A DNA stretch of 64,000 bases, from contig CM036760.1 of the NCBI GenBank assembly GCA_020796225.1, positions 5,374,001-5,438,000 on the forward strand, read 5' to 3'. Within the stretch, counting starts at the first letter, position 1, and each line of letters starts with the position of its first letter. A program made the position numbers and the translations under genes. Source of the DNA: Arion vulgaris. Taxonomy: Eukaryota; Mollusca; Gastropoda; Stylommatophora; Arionidae. The notes under the pieces were generated by a model. That model saw only the letters and a list, made by a program, of their open reading frames with translations, was not told the DNA's origin and did not search any database. This document shows positions 44,380 through 56,965 of the stretch, piece by piece.

Positions 44380-44660
44380 AGAGAACAAGACAGATTCCAG
44401 TGAACGAACAGGTTAAAAAATATGCTGGCGCTGGATAGGACACACTTTGTGAAAACCGGAGGGATAATAACAAGAAGGGTCCTTGCCTGGAACCCGCAGG
44501 GACAGCGAAAGAAGGGAGGCCGAGAAATACATGGAGCGGATTTGGGCGGAGATCAACAATATAAAGAAGAGCTGGAGGAGCTGCAGGAGATAGCTAGAGA
44601 TAGGAAGACTTGGCATGAGTTGGTTGAGGGCCTATGCCCCAATCCGGGGTAAAAGAGAGA
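44380..44660 (+). mobile_element. LINE C-terminal fragment
   Basis: Reads IITRRVLAWNPQGQRKKGGR, then DLGGDQQYKEELEELQEIAR, then WHELVEGLCPNPG, the typical end of this LINE ORF. One frame is open from 44422 to 44652. Confidence 0.65.
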
Positions 44661-45424
44661 GTGACTTTTCAATCCACTCTTATTGATTTTCAACTGCCAA
44701 GGGTTCTTTTATGTGCTTAACTTGAACATGGGATCTACGTTTGATCGTCTATCTCTGATAGGACTAGGAACTCAATTTCATTTACATTGAGATCAGGGAT
44801 TACTAAAAAAAAAATAGCCTTGATCACTTCACACAGGAAACGAACCAAGTTCCTTCAGAGCAAGAGGCAAGTATCATACCCACATGCCACAGGGAGAGCC
44901 CTCCTCTTTCCTTGATTAAGTAAGTATTAAACTAGAATAGGAAGTTCTTATTTAGACATGATGATACACAGCAACACATCAAGAATGTAAGATTCCATAT
45001 TGGGGAAGAAAGAACAAGCCACTCCATCTTAAGTTAAATGATTTTAAAATACCACTAAGAAAAATTATGCATGAGATTAGAAACCTCAACATATACAGCG
45101 AATTACTACATAAGCCATAATAATAAGAGCACATAAAATACTTTGTGATGAGTGGTAAATTTGCAGCAGCCAGCGTTGTCCATATGGAGCGATAAATGTT
45201 GATGTAGCTATATTATTACTGCCAACACAAGTTTAACAAATTGTTGGGAATGCCAACTTTTATGGATTATTGTGAAAAGAAAGAAGTAATGGAATCACAG
45301 AGAAGTATCTTAGGTTCTCTGCATCTTGCAGCTTATTAAAAGTATCAGAATCACAGCACTGACACAGTAAATTCAATGACAATTTCTTTGAAATTACTAA
45401 ACTGAATAACTATTATCTTCCCCA

Positions 45425-45640
45425 GGTGGATGATGGAACTGGTTGTCCACTCTTGCCGTTTAGCGTGGGAGTTTTAATTTGCGTTCCAGGGCCAGATGAG
45501 TCACCCTTGTGTTTATTTATTGTGGTCTTGATATTGTCTATCCATCTTTTCTTGGTCTTTCTTTGGCTACCGTATCCTTTTTTTCTGTATCTGTTATTTG
45601 GTGGTTGTTCTCTCCATTCTCATTAAATGTCCAAACTGGA
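45425..45640 (-). mobile_element. LINE C-terminal fragment
   Basis: Sister of 8655-8900, same strand and same two shared blocks. Confidence 0.5.
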
Positions 45641-45649
45641 AAACAAATA

Positions 45650-46870
45650 CCGCAAATCCAGCGCCTGCTTTTGAACTATACAGACTTGCTTCTGAATTAT
45701 AATAAAAGACCAGACACCATGGGCTAGTTATACAATTTTCAAAATATTATATCAAAAGCCATAGTAACTTGTGATTCATATCTTTAGTCAAAATAATTAT
45801 TACAGTAATTTATATGGTGGATGCATGAGTCACTAGTAGCATTTAAAATATGTGCTAAAATTTAGATGTCGGGCTGAATGGCAAGAAAATATTTTAAAAA
45901 CTACTGTGCTAAAATAGAGTCTCAGGCTGAATAGCATAATATGCATTGTAACCAAACTCAACTAAACACAGCGTAACAAACAGCCTTTTCGTGTTGGAAA
46001 AGAACATATACAAGTTAGTAGCATCAAGAAAGTGAATTCTTATATAGAAGCAATCCTTTTATATGGTAGTAAATCATGGATATTCAATAACATTACACGA
46101 AGATCAATAAAAGTCAGAGATGTCAAGACTATATGGAAAGATTAAAAGAACAAAGAGAAAGTGCTGATAGTTAAATGAATCAGGTGCTGAGAGACACAAA
46201 AGAAATGTTGAAGCAAAGAGTTTTTTAGTGTGAGACATGTCATGAGAGGTACTCATTCTTGTGGTACACAATGGAAGCAAGCTATATAGTATCAATACAA
46301 CAAGCATACATTTATTTATAGACCCCACCTGAACTTAAAGATATTACTGTTTCATGTTAGGTACTCTCTCAAAAATTATTCTGCGAGACAAAACTTTGAT
46401 GTCTGTCAAAGGAAGTTTTAACATTCTGAACGCCCTCATAGTGTGTGGCCGCAAAGAGGATTTTCATTTAAACTAATATGTCAACTGCTAGATTGCAAGA
46501 GCTTGGATTGAAGAGTGGAGTGGCTGGCCAGAAAGTAACAGCACAACAGGTATATGAGTAGGCTCATCAATCAACATCGAACTGAGTACGTACAACTGAA
46601 GGACACTGTGAAGATATTGCAAAGGAGTCCTCCTGTACTGTCCCAAGCCCACGCTAAGAGGGGATTCTGACTGGAACAGGATCTATTTGCATATAAAGTA
46701 GGAAAAATTGTAAACCAATCACATGGTGTGTCAGCAGTCAGCCCCCATCACCATGCAAAAGCACAATAAAATAATCACCAGCTTAGATTAAAAAGGACAG
46801 ATCTTTCTTATCGACTCTAGGTCGAAAATGAACAACTAAAAAAAGTATTACACTAACATAGTCAGTCCTT
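45650..46870. other. Intergenic, nothing firm
   Basis: A weak LINE-like reading may lie at 45980-46330 (LVASRKXIPI-type residues), but frame breaks prevent a call. Confidence 0.45.
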
Positions 46871-46879
46871 ACTTATAAA

Positions 46880-47130
46880 GGCGCCGAATGGTTACCAGGG
46901 CCCAAATTTGGGGTGTAAAGAATAGAACCACTGTTACCTGCCACACATGTCGTAAGAGGCGACTAAGGAGGTTTGGCGAAATCGGATGCACATGTCCTAA
47001 ACGTGTAGAAGTCTATGCATTTAAGGGCCTACCAAACCAATGGGCAACGTATACACGTTCTTGACAAAGATCAATCATATCACAGAGTGATTAAAATTGG
47101 TCATAAACAACGAACGCAAAGAAGAAGACT
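46880..47130 (+). mobile_element. SINE family B
   Basis: Best forward copy: gaatggttaccagggcccaa, then catgtcgtaagaggcgacta, then ggatgcacatgtcctaaacg, tail cgcaaagaagaagac. Confidence 0.8.
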
Positions 47131-47139
47131 TATAAAGGC

Positions 47140-47360
47140 AGTCTAAAGACAATTTGCAGCGGGTTCCCGCATATGGCTCTGCCCCTCTCAGCAGAAATGA
47201 CATGCCACTGGCCGAAAGTATTGCATAAAGCAATATAGCTCCGGCAACCATCCTAAGGATATCCAGAAAGAGTGCACTTGGGAAACAGAACAGTGCAGTT
47301 TTGATTTGACTTTCATAACACAAGGCCATGTCATAACTATTTAGCCACACAGAGCCCCCA
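47140..47360 (-). mobile_element. SINE family F
   Basis: Reverse orientation: agcgggttcccgcatatggc, cagaaatgacatgccactgg and gcacttgggaaacagaacag. Follows a family B copy. Confidence 0.62.
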
Positions 47361-48177
47361 TGGTTCTTACTTAGACATGACTATACAGAGCAGCACTTTA
47401 AGAGTGTAAGACTTAGTTGTCCTAGCTGGTAACTGATATGCATTTATATTGTGCTGTTTTACTGTCAATAATTGGACAGAGTGGCGTAACACACAGTGCG
47501 TTCACTTCTGAATGGAGCAAAACAAGTTATGGGCAATTCAATTCATGCAAAAGACATACCACACATAAGGAAAGGAACTTCACCTACTTCCCGCATACTT
47601 GAATTTATAAATGTTGTATGGCATATATTTTACACCCTACAGTTTACAAAGGTCATGGAGCATTTTAATTTCATTAAAATAAATTAATACGTATGTTTTT
47701 CATTCCTCTCCTTAGCTTGAAATATTGTCTCTATATTAAATGCTCTTGAATACACTTCACTGTCTTTCATAGTTCACAACAGACAGTGCAATTTCCTTTT
47801 CAGTGATGTTTCACTAGACCAGTGAGTTTCTAACAACTTGATCTAATCTGTTCAAAGTTTGGTAATAGCCTTGTGGCAGAATTTGTGATATGATTGCTTT
47901 AATCATCCTTTTCTTTGGGTAATAATTAACTAGTACATTCTGTTGCTCTACTACAGCACCTTCTTTGGACCCTCTTGTATACTATCTCATTTTCTTGTAT
48001 TCCACAGTGAGACAGTATTTACTGCGAGGTGACGTGGGGGTGCTGCATGCAAAGTTTAGACAATAAACATGACAATTTTTGGAACTAAGTGCTGACTTTG
48101 CTTGTCAAAAATATGATTTTGTGGATCAAACTTGGTTGTTGAACAGTTTCTCAATTGCTACTTAGATTGCCTGAATT

Positions 48178-48292
48178 TCTTCTTTTCGATCGTTCTTCTC
48201 AGCCATTTTGATCATTCTTATTGTGATATATAAACAGCCTTTGCCAAGAGCGTTGCACCCGTTAAGCCCTTACAGTTGTAGGACACATCATA
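48178..48292 (-). mobile_element. SINE family B, 3' part
   Basis: Reverse orientation, decayed: ttcttcttttcgatcgttct then ttgatcattcttattgtgat and ctttgccaagagcgttgc. Confidence 0.6.
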
Positions 48293-48374
48293 GTTATGAC
48301 AGAAGTTTTCTATGTGGTACTTTGATCCTATTTCTAATGTTAACTTATTGCTTGCAATACTAATACTTTATTAG

Positions 48375-48830
48375 TATATGCACTTTAACCTAACGGAAAT
48401 GAAGATGCCGACAGACTGGCTAAAGAGGGAGCAGGAATGCCCCAAGATGATAACCTGGTCAGCTATGAAGAAGCAAAAACCATCGTCAGAGGGCACTACA
48501 AAGCAAAATGGGAGAAAGAACACAAGGATGATGGATATTACCAACTGTCCTGAAGGGACCAGACTTTCATACTTCGCCTCCAGGCGGGTACAACAGAATG
48601 AAACACCACCTGTACACTAAATTCAAGATAGGCACCAACGATCTGTGCTCCTGTGGCTTGGCAAGTATGACAACAGAGCATATCCTACAGAATTGCTCGC
48701 AGTATGCAGACCTGAGAAGAGGTGTCCCACTACACCAGCGCTCAAGACAAAATGTATGGTGTGACTGATAATTTGAAGCAGACGGCGGCCTTTATTCAAG
48801 AATCTGAAATCCCAATCTAGTGAAAACGCA
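48375..48830 (+). pseudogene. RNase H-tail fragment of a LINE
   Basis: Includes GNEDADRLAKEGAG-like and DNLVSYEEAKTIVRGHYKAK-like reading near 48395-48500, then YTKFKIGTNDLCSCGLASMT and TEHILQNCSQYADLRRG to about 48720. Same family as 34205-34745, with several frame breaks. Confidence 0.65.
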
Positions 48831-49237
48831 GAGGAAGAAGCACTGTAACCCTAGTGTAGGTTCTATGGTTCCTACATAACTACTGGACCCTACCAAATAT
48901 GATGTAAAAAGCAACTACAGATGGTTGATATGATGATGGTTACTCTATGTTAAGCTATGCTACAGAAACCATCATAGTTAGAACATATAAACATTTTTGT
49001 ACAGGCTTCCAACAGAGAGGTATACATATTGCAGTACTGGTACTGCGCTCATTGTGAATTGAAAATGAACGATATCATAATGTTGACCATTGACTTACAA
49101 CACAGTCTTGACCGTTGTTATTTACTTTGTAACAAGATTTTGCATTGTATTTTTTCTTGACACTCTTACAGGCAAAATAGTGAAAGTTTCATCAAGAAAA
49201 AATACCTTTTGAAAGTAGTCACAGCAGAATGTCTTAA

Positions 49238-49490
49238 GGGGTCTAAAGCCAAAAGACTGACATCATTGCGATGGGTTTTACCCCATATGGCTCGTCCCTC
49301 TCTGCAGAAATGGCATGCCCCCTGCTGAGAGTATTGCACAAAGTACGAACTCTGTAGCACCTATAACAATCCTAGGGTCTCTGGAAAAAAAAAATGCACC
49401 CGTGAACAGAAAGGTGCGGCCCGGATTCAAACCAACGACCTTCAGAGCAAAGACTTAACCGCTTACAGAAAGACCCCCACAGCAGAATGT
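49238..49490 (-). mobile_element. SINE family F
   Basis: Reverse orientation, the best copy: ttaccccatatggctcgtcc, tgcacccgtgaacagaaagg and ccggattcaaaccaacgacc. On the - strand the last is a good B box (ggtttgaatccgg). Confidence 0.68.
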
Positions 49491-49636
49491 GTTATAATGG
49501 AACAAAAATGTATCTAAAAAAGCTTTATGGAACATTGTTAGAAATCACTAGAAGCTCCATAAATATACCACTAAGGGAAAGTAGGTCAAACAATTTGTGA
49601 CACATTACAATCTAAGACTTGAAGCACTAAAGAGAC

Positions 49637-49652
49637 AGAGAGAGAGAGAGAA
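49637..49652. repeat. (AG)n microsatellite
   Basis: Run of about eight AG units (gacagagagagagagagaat). Confidence 0.85.
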
Positions 49653-49869
49653 TAAATGCATGTACGAGAGATAGTAAAAATAAGACAACACTTAGAAAGT
49701 AGTTGTGGCTAAACCATAAACCAGCTAATCCCTGTTTGAAATCTCAGTGTTTTCTGTATGTGTTCACATCTACATAAAACTTACATACTAATAGATACAT
49801 AAAAGCCCTCGCGAGGTTTGGCATGAGCCAGCTCTGACACCCTTCCATATAATCAATCAGATATAATTC

Positions 49870-50130
49870 TGCTGTGTGTTGCCAGGGATCTCAAGGGGAG
49901 CAAAGGATAGTAACACTGTGACCTACAAAACGTGTTGTAAGAGAGGCGACTGAGGTAGGGAACTAGGGAAGCTACCCTAGTAAATAAAAATGCCGCAGAA
50001 ATCAGATGTGTTGGCCTACTTGTAGGCGCATAACTTACTTGCTGAATGTACAATCGCTCTTAGGAATCACATACAAATCACAAAGAGTGGTTAACAAGTG
50101 GTGGATATGGAGCGTTCGAAGAAGATATAA
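49870..50130 (+). mobile_element. SINE family A
   Basis: Core gtaagagaggcgactgaggt, body gatgtgttggcctacttgta, tail gcgttcgaagaagat. Confidence 0.78.
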
Positions 50131-50363
50131 TTCCATGCTACAGTATAATCCAGTAGAGGTGGGACTATAAAGTGAGGGTTTCTGTTTGTTAAATTTTACC
50201 AGCTGCCCATATTTGTGTACTATTGGACAATATGCATACACTCAAGTCAGAATCATACTGACTAGACTTGAAGAGAGATCCAATATCTGCAACTTTCTGT
50301 TGACTGACACCATTCGTAAAGGTGTAGTTACTTAGGACGAGACGATTCTCTTGCCATGAACAT

Positions 50364-50670
50364 ATGTACAACATGGACAAGTCTCAGACACTGGAACGAG
50401 TTCAAGAATTAGGAGTTACGTTTGGACATGCCAGACAGTGTCGTCTTCATGGTAGAGAGAGAAGGTATACTAATCAACTTCTCATGGGTATGGTGAGCAA
50501 ATGGACTTTGGGATGGCTGCTGCAGCGGAGGACAGAGCATGAATGGAAATGCCCAATGTGCCATGACATCAATTGCAGAACAAAACATAACTTGTACAAC
50601 ATTTCTAGATTACAGAACAGCTCAGCTTTACCAGCAGACAAATCTTCTTCACCCTTCGCCATAGCTTAGG
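50364..50670 (+). pseudogene. Cys-rich tail of a LINE-like element
   Basis: LERVQELGVTFGHARQCRLH, RRYTNQLLMGMVSKWTLGWL and TEHEWKCPMCHD align with the tail at 39191-39360. The open frame (101 codons) is uninterrupted but has no start or context of its own. Confidence 0.6.
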
Positions 50671-51149
50671 TCATCATTCAAGGCCATCTTTTCCAGATCT
50701 CTCCCCATTTTCTTGCATTCCATTAGACAATCTGGTGGTGAGAATTGAACCCTATCTTGATTGTTGTATCATCTAGCAGCACAGAGAGCCCCAAGTGCTA
50801 GAACAAAATCTAACTGACTCCTGTCCATGGTGGGTAGAAAATTCACACACCTCAGTAATTCTATGTATACTACACAGTATTGGGTCCAAGGAAAAGTGGT
50901 CAAGCACTGCTTTATTTTTAAATAATATCTAGAAGGGATACACAGATCAGCACAGAATGGTATTTATACTGAAGGAGAGGAAGCAATTTTGATGACAAAA
51001 AATGTTTGAATTTTTTTCTGTTTGCTTCCCAGATATTTTAACCAAAACTATTTATCAGTTGTCTCTGGCTTCCCACAATAAAGTAGCTTGAATTCAAGAG
51101 TTAAGGTAGGGTTGTAGTTAAACTACCAATAGGTTGTTAAATAAAGATT

Positions 51150-51655
51150 ATGTTGAATAATCCCAAGCATCAACACCCTGTTACAGAAGGCCCAAGTGAG
51201 ATGGGCCAGTCACGTAGCTTGGATGCCTGATAAACGCATCCCAAAACAATTGATGTATGGCGAGCTTGAAGGGGCAGACGTTCAGCTGGTGGACATCTAA
51301 AATGCTTTAAATACACTCTTAAAGTGTTTCTGAAATGCTTCGATACTGAAATGCTTCGATACAGACACCATGTGTTGGGAATCCACTTGCGCAAGATCAT
51401 CAAATGAGGAGCTGTAACAACATAAGAGGAACCCGGATAGCTGAGAATCAGTGTGCTTTTGAGGCACAGAGAAAACAAGCTGCGCGAAAAGACAGAACAC
51501 CCACATGTCTAACCTTGATCATGTATGTCCCACTAATGGTAGGGAATTGTATTCTAGGATTAAAATCTAGTCACCTCTGCACACACCAGAGATGCAGCAG
51601 CGCACGTCTGAGGCTGTTGCTATCATCGCTTACGATGGACGGCTATTAATTAATG
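51150..51655 (+). mobile_element. RTE-like LINE 3' part
   Basis: KAQVRWASHVAWMPDKRIPK then QLMYGELEG, and the common 3' end cgatggacggctattaatta. Sister of 12486-13290. Confidence 0.65.
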
Positions 51656-51794
51656 TTGAATAGTATAACCAGATCAAGAAAGACAAACAAATGTCCGTCT
51701 CGAAGACAGGATAGCCACACAGGTTAGTAAACCTGACAGACATGTATGTTTAAATATGATGCACTGGGCCACAGGTCTAAACATACAGTACGGA

Positions 51795-51975
51795 AAAAAG
51801 TAAACAAAACCTTGTTTTATATCCTGAGGTATATTGGGGAAAACAGGGTTAGGCCTGTATTTTTTTTATTGACCATCGGTACATGATGGATGATGTAATT
51901 AATATCACTCCAGCCGTCATTACTTTCCAATGCTTGTCCTGATACCCAATTTAGGCTGGGTGATCTAAACATATG
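51795..51975 (-). mobile_element. SINE family D, partial
   Basis: Contains ctgaggtatattggggaaaa and cccaatttaggctgggtgat; the head is missing. Confidence 0.65.
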
Positions 51976-52143
51976 GTGCAACATAATCATGATCCCATTA
52001 AATGCATGACATAATATGGATCGTACATTAGTATGTTAAAGCAATGATATAAGTAATTGAAACTTGTTAAAACTAATTCCATTTCTACACAAATTACAGA
52101 CCACAAGAAAAATTCATTTAAGAGACAGAAATATGAAACAAAC

Positions 52144-52149
52144 TTTTAT
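52144..52149 (-). promoter_or_regulatory. Possible polyadenylation signal (AATAAA) for the UBE2V gene
   Basis: Forward tttatt reads AATAAA on the - strand and is followed there by a GT-rich stretch (agtttgtttc). It would imply a 3' UTR near 5.9 kb, so it is one candidate among several nearer AATAAA-like sites. Confidence 0.2.
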
Positions 52150-52649
52150 TTCCCAGTTTAATTTGTGACATACATGAGGTCTCCCTCGAACTAGCGGGTG
52201 ATATTATTAGATACAGACTATACATCTGCAAAGTTATTCATTTGGAATACAACTGCAACTTAATAATCTGAATGTCAGATTGATCTAATAATGTTAAACC
52301 CCATTAGCAAGTGTTGTCAGAAGTGGGAATGGATAAAAGCATTAGTGAAAGTTTAACACCATACATAAAGAAGCATTTGATATAAATGCTAACTTGCTGG
52401 TGTATGGTTAGCAAACAGTTGTAACAGTATGAAATTAGTGTAATATATAAAAATTAAAACTTTTTCTCCATGGGTGTGCAAACATATGCTAATAAATAAC
52501 TAGACCACAGGCTGTTACGGTAAACGTAAACCAAGAGCGATTTACTTATAACCACCACCTACAACTGACTTGTCAGGGAGAGGTGGCTCATAAATACTGA
52601 TCATTAAAGTGAACCATCAAATTTCATCATTGACTTGATAATGCAAATC

Positions 52650-52835
52650 AAGCGTCTGGCCGAATAGATTAGAGTGCGGCTCCTGAATTTTTTTCTGTCG
52701 CAGACATAAGATAAATCTTAACCTGAACAGTTTCAGAGCGACTGCACTAGTCATGCAGACATTAAATTTCACATGTCCCCCATGTCCTACACTGCTCTAA
52801 AAAGCGGTATTACAGGCAGTAACAACAGCTTATTT
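52650..52835 (+). mobile_element. SINE family E
   Basis: Shares gcgtctggccgaatagatta, gagcgactgcactagtcatg and ctctaaaaagcggtattaca with 43075-43290. The B box is lost. Confidence 0.62.
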
Positions 52836-53419
52836 TTTTAATCTGCATTTACTTAACTCGTAATGAACCAGGGCAAAATCAATGTTTTTACAAGCCATTT
52901 GTTTTTAGAATAAAAAAAGCCCTTTAGTGTAGCTCCTGGTAAAAAGGTGTCCAACCCAAAGCTGCATAGTATGGTGTTTGGTCTACAAGGAGTTAACATA
53001 AATTTTATTATATGTGTCATGTCTGCTATACTGAATAGCAGTGGTAGTTGTGACTGTAAAGATGAGGCGGACAGAATCTGTTAGTGTATATACCTCCCTC
53101 TCTACAAATGAATTCACACAGACAGTGACATGACATACAAGACCTGCACAAATTTGAGAATGAAAATATATCTAAATGACCCATAGATAATAATCAACAA
53201 TTGTTATAAGCATTTTGAATACACATTTGGTGGGTGTGCTTTGTAGTATTATTTAAAATTTCACTGGCCTTATGTTTTCTTTGTTTCACTTTACAAGGAA
53301 GAGACATGTAATACTGAATGACGTCGTAAAATTAATGACATGCTTTTTTTTAAATGGAATAAAAAATAAACTATGACTGATCAATTATAATTGATGCTAT
53401 TCAATTGCATGTAAAACCT

Positions 53420-53530
53420 GCTGCCTTGCAGGTTGGCTGGGGACAGCCAAAGGCTGATGGAGAGCGAACCCAGTAAATGCTGGCTAAAGACGAAGGATAA
53501 GCACCAAGACTCCAAATGGCGCTGAAGATG
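53420..53530 (+). repeat. Interspersed repeat (pair with 62590-62710)
   Basis: Shares ggctggggacagc, ggagagcgaacccagtaaa and gaaggataagcac with 62590-62710. No coding content recognised. Confidence 0.6.
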
Positions 53531-53639
53531 TGACAAAATCCACCCATGCTAAGGCTGCATGAATCAGATTTCCACATGAATGAGATTTATGGGGAAATCT
53601 GGTACATCAGCTGTAACTAAGTGGTGATCGCGGCATAAG

Positions 53640-53850
53640 AGAGAATTGCACATAAAGAAAACTGGATGATGCTACAAATAAGAAAACTGAAGTATTTTGG
53701 ACATAAAGAGTTGGAGAAGACCATTGTGGAAAGAAATAACCAAGCAAAGAGGAGAACCACGGAAAAGATTGTTTTAGGATGTGACTGATGATTTGAGTAC
53801 GATGCCTGCAGAGGTGGGACATCTGGCCTATGAGAGAGAGACATTCGAAG
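53640..53850 (+). mobile_element. LINE C-terminal fragment
   Basis: LQIRKLKYFGHKELEKTIVE then, after shifts, VTDDLSTMPAEVGHLAYERE. This is a GKRRPGRPRKRW-type end, decayed. Confidence 0.5.
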
Positions 53851-53990
53851 AAGCGGGCAAAGTTCTGCTCAGGACAAGCTATTTGATAATGATGCTATTC
53901 ATAAATAGAATATGTATTAATAATAAATTGTTTGCAGTGACCCACTTTGTGAAAAGAAAGGACAACAACATGTGTAACCGACAAAGAAGA

Positions 53991-54170
53991 TAGCTTCCAG
54001 TAGAGGTGCCCTTTTAATAGCTTCCAATAGAGGGTGCCCTTTTTAATAGCTTCCAGTAGAGGGTGCCCTTTTTAATAGTTTCCAGTAGAGGTGCCCTATT
54101 TTAATAGCTTCCAGTATAGAGGGTGCCCTGTTTTAATAGCTTCCAGTAGAGGATGCCCCTGTTTAATACT
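53991..54170 (+). repeat. Tandem array, unit about 30 bp
   Basis: Six units of tagcttccagtagagggtgc followed by cctttttaa. Intergenic, about 3.9 kb beyond the UBE2V stop. Confidence 0.93.
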
Positions 54171-54394
54171 CATAGATTCTGAATAAGAAAACTATTTATA
54201 AAGTCGTTATGTTTTTGAAATCATGTTTTATTTTAAATTTAGTGAAGAAAATGTTCAAACTGAAGTTAATTTTTCAATGTAATATTTTATTGTAAACATG
54301 CATACCATAATTAGCAGATAAAATCTAGGTGTGGCATATACGAGCCTTGATACAGAATGAATTGTGATTGAATGAGCACATCAATCTTGGTGAA

Positions 54395-54645
54395 CCAATT
54401 GCCTGTGTGGTGCCGGGGCCCGCAAGGAAGCAAAGAATAGTACCACTGCAACCTACAATGCATATCATAAGAATCGACTGATATAGGCAGTACGGATGCT
54501 ACCCTAGTAAATAAAAAGCAGCGTAGAAATCGTATGTGCTGGCCTACTTGAAGGTGCATAACTGGTACAACGTACAATCGCGCTTAGGTTCAGATCACAT
54601 ACAAATCACACAGAGTGGTCGATGTGAAGCGTTCAAGAAAAAAAG
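54395..54645 (+). mobile_element. SINE family A
   Basis: Head gtgtggtgccggggcccgca, core aagaatagtaccactgcaac, tail gcgttcaagaaaaaaag. Confidence 0.75.
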
Positions 54646-54877
54646 GTGAACCAATATTCCGCTTCACCTGGTCAATTTCAAATTTGTACTGGGGTTTCCA
54701 ATAGTGAAGTTAATAACGATAGTGACGCTAGTGACAATGTAGAATTGATATTTCATGGTCAAGGTCAGCTTGGATCAAATATTCTATGTGTTCACGCGGT
54801 GTTCAGTAGGACTACGGGAAACCCTGATTCTTTACTTGGGGATCTAAATTACAAATATCTTTAAAGTAAGTCTTGCC

Positions 54878-54980
54878 TAAATGGCATGGGACACTGGTGA
54901 TTAGGAAAGCAAGCCATCACACAAAAATCATTATGAGGTGCCTTGTCCTGACTATGCATTAATTCGTAGTTGACAAACAG
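54878..54980 (+). mobile_element. SINE family C, partial
   Basis: Contains gcaagccatcacacaaaaat and ctgactatgcattaattcgt, matching the 3' half of 28823-28974. Confidence 0.55.
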
Positions 54981-54984
54981 AAAA

Positions 54985-56250
54985 ATAAATTATAATTTTT
55001 TACTATCTTTTATTAAATACAGATAAAAGAAAACTACACGCAAATTAATATGAAATTTATCAGGTTCTTCAGTTAATATAATGGATCTATCTCCAAGATT
55101 AAAGTAGTTATTGCTATATATGTATAGTTTTGCTTACAGGTAACATGTAGGCAGTTAGCTGATTTATCTTGCTTATTTGAACTCTTCTGTGGTTTAGTTA
55201 TTTACTGAATGTTGGTTACTTAAGCAGTGACTACTTATGTTATACAAACTGCACTTGACATACACAAATATACAAATAAGTTAGATAACACCGCTGTCAT
55301 CTCTGAATTTCTAATATGGTCACCACACACAAATTTGTTATAGAATTTATAATACACATGCATGCACACACACATCATATCTTTGTTATGTGCCTACAAA
55401 CACTTGAACAAACTGTCTTATAGCAACAGGAAAATATTTCTACAATAATTTTATTTTAAAATTTGTGGTAATAAGACAAACTCGTCAAACGTGAATATTT
55501 TTTTAAAAGCAAAATGCGAAGCTTCAACGTGAAAATTAAACACTGATGGTGAATTTCAATTCTTCTTGCGTGACACGACAGATGCACTTTCCAACTTGCT
55601 AATGGTTTAAATAAAAGATAATCAAACCGCATACAATGTTGTGAGGGTGTGTAGTGTTAGATCTGACATTCCTAGGTTTTAGAATTTGGAGATGAGGTGG
55701 CCAATTAAATGTCCCATTTGATGGGAATAAGCTTGTTAATGCCACAACAGAAATAGATCAAACTCACTGCCAAATATATGAACTGAAAGTAAACAAATTA
55801 AAAGACAGAAAATGACACCAATCTTTTCCAAACAAAAGAAGAGATATTAACACTTAAACAAGGTGAAAAATGACAAAATATGTCAAACAGCAACAAATAT
55901 AATGAGAATGACAAAAAATGGTTTGGGGTGGACTATTTGTCTATATTACAGATAAGGTGAGGCTCTGAATATCCCCAAGCATGGAGTGATGCAGACTTTC
56001 TTGAAAACCTTTTCCTTCTGTTCATCATCTACATCTTTCTATCATCAGGTCTGCTGTGGATATAAGGTTAAAAAGCTATTAGTCACAGTAGCTGTATATG
56101 TTTCTACTAGCTGACAAAACATACTCCTATGTTTAAAATTGTATTCATAGAAATACAAATGTTGTAGCACTGTTCTAGAGACTAAATGCAGTGGAAGATG
56201 GCAGGTGTCTTAGAACCCGAGCTGATTAAGACCCCATTCCACCTTCAAGC
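54985..56250. other. Low-repeat AT-rich stretch, possibly UBE2V 3' UTR
   Basis: No SINE or LINE block recognised over 1.2 kb, unlike the surroundings. Downstream of the UBE2V stop on its strand. Confidence 0.4.
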
Positions 56251-56314
56251 AGTGGACGCTAGTTTTTTGTGGGTTTCTTCGTTCTCCCGTTATTCAGGTG
56301 TTTAACATGGCGTC

Positions 56315-56475
56315 TTTTGACCGTTTGTCGAAGGCTTGCTTTCCTTATCACCAGTGTCCCTCGCCATTCAGGCAAACCTTACTTCAACTTCAGAAGTACT
56401 TGTAACTTAGATCTCCAAGTAATAGACCAAGGAACTTGTAGTCCAACTGCGTCTCGAACTCCAGAATTTCCATGG
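56315..56475 (-). mobile_element. SINE family C, partial
   Basis: Reverse orientation: aaggcttgctttccttatca, ccattcaggcaaaccttac and a degraded B box (ctgcgtctcgaactccag). Confidence 0.55.
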
Positions 56476-56774
56476 CACATGGTCACCAGGCACATGTTAT
56501 CAACTTCGCTTTGGTAACGCCAGGTAACAGGCTACATCCCCGAAATCTGGATTCAAGGGTAGGGATCAAGAAGGAACGGCAAAATTGGTCCAAAAAATGC
56601 AATGTCAAAAACTGATGTGCCAAGCTGATACCACTGCTTCATAAGCTGTGACACAACACTACAAACCCATTGTTCAGAGTGAACGAAGAAATTAAAGACC
56701 TCAATAGTTGAAGGTGGCCAGGTCACTTGAACACTAACTGGACTTCACTGACTCAGCAAGTCAGACACCCATTA

Positions 56775-56965
56775 ACAGCAGGTACAGTTGACAGATTAGC
56801 ATAATGCATAAGTGTTCGCCTACCGACTCTGACACAAGAGCGTATAGGGTTAAATTCTACACTTAACGTTCCACATATGAGGCAATGAATTGGCTTGCAT
56901 ACCTTCTGCACACTAAGGACTAGAAATGAATTCATACCATAACTGAAAAGGCTACGGGAAATTTT
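56775..56965 (+). mobile_element. SINE family G, tRNA-derived
   Basis: Head gttgacagattagcataatg and agggttaaattctacactta. Shares the ending ctagaaatg...cataccataactgaaa with 7505-7690. Confidence 0.65.
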
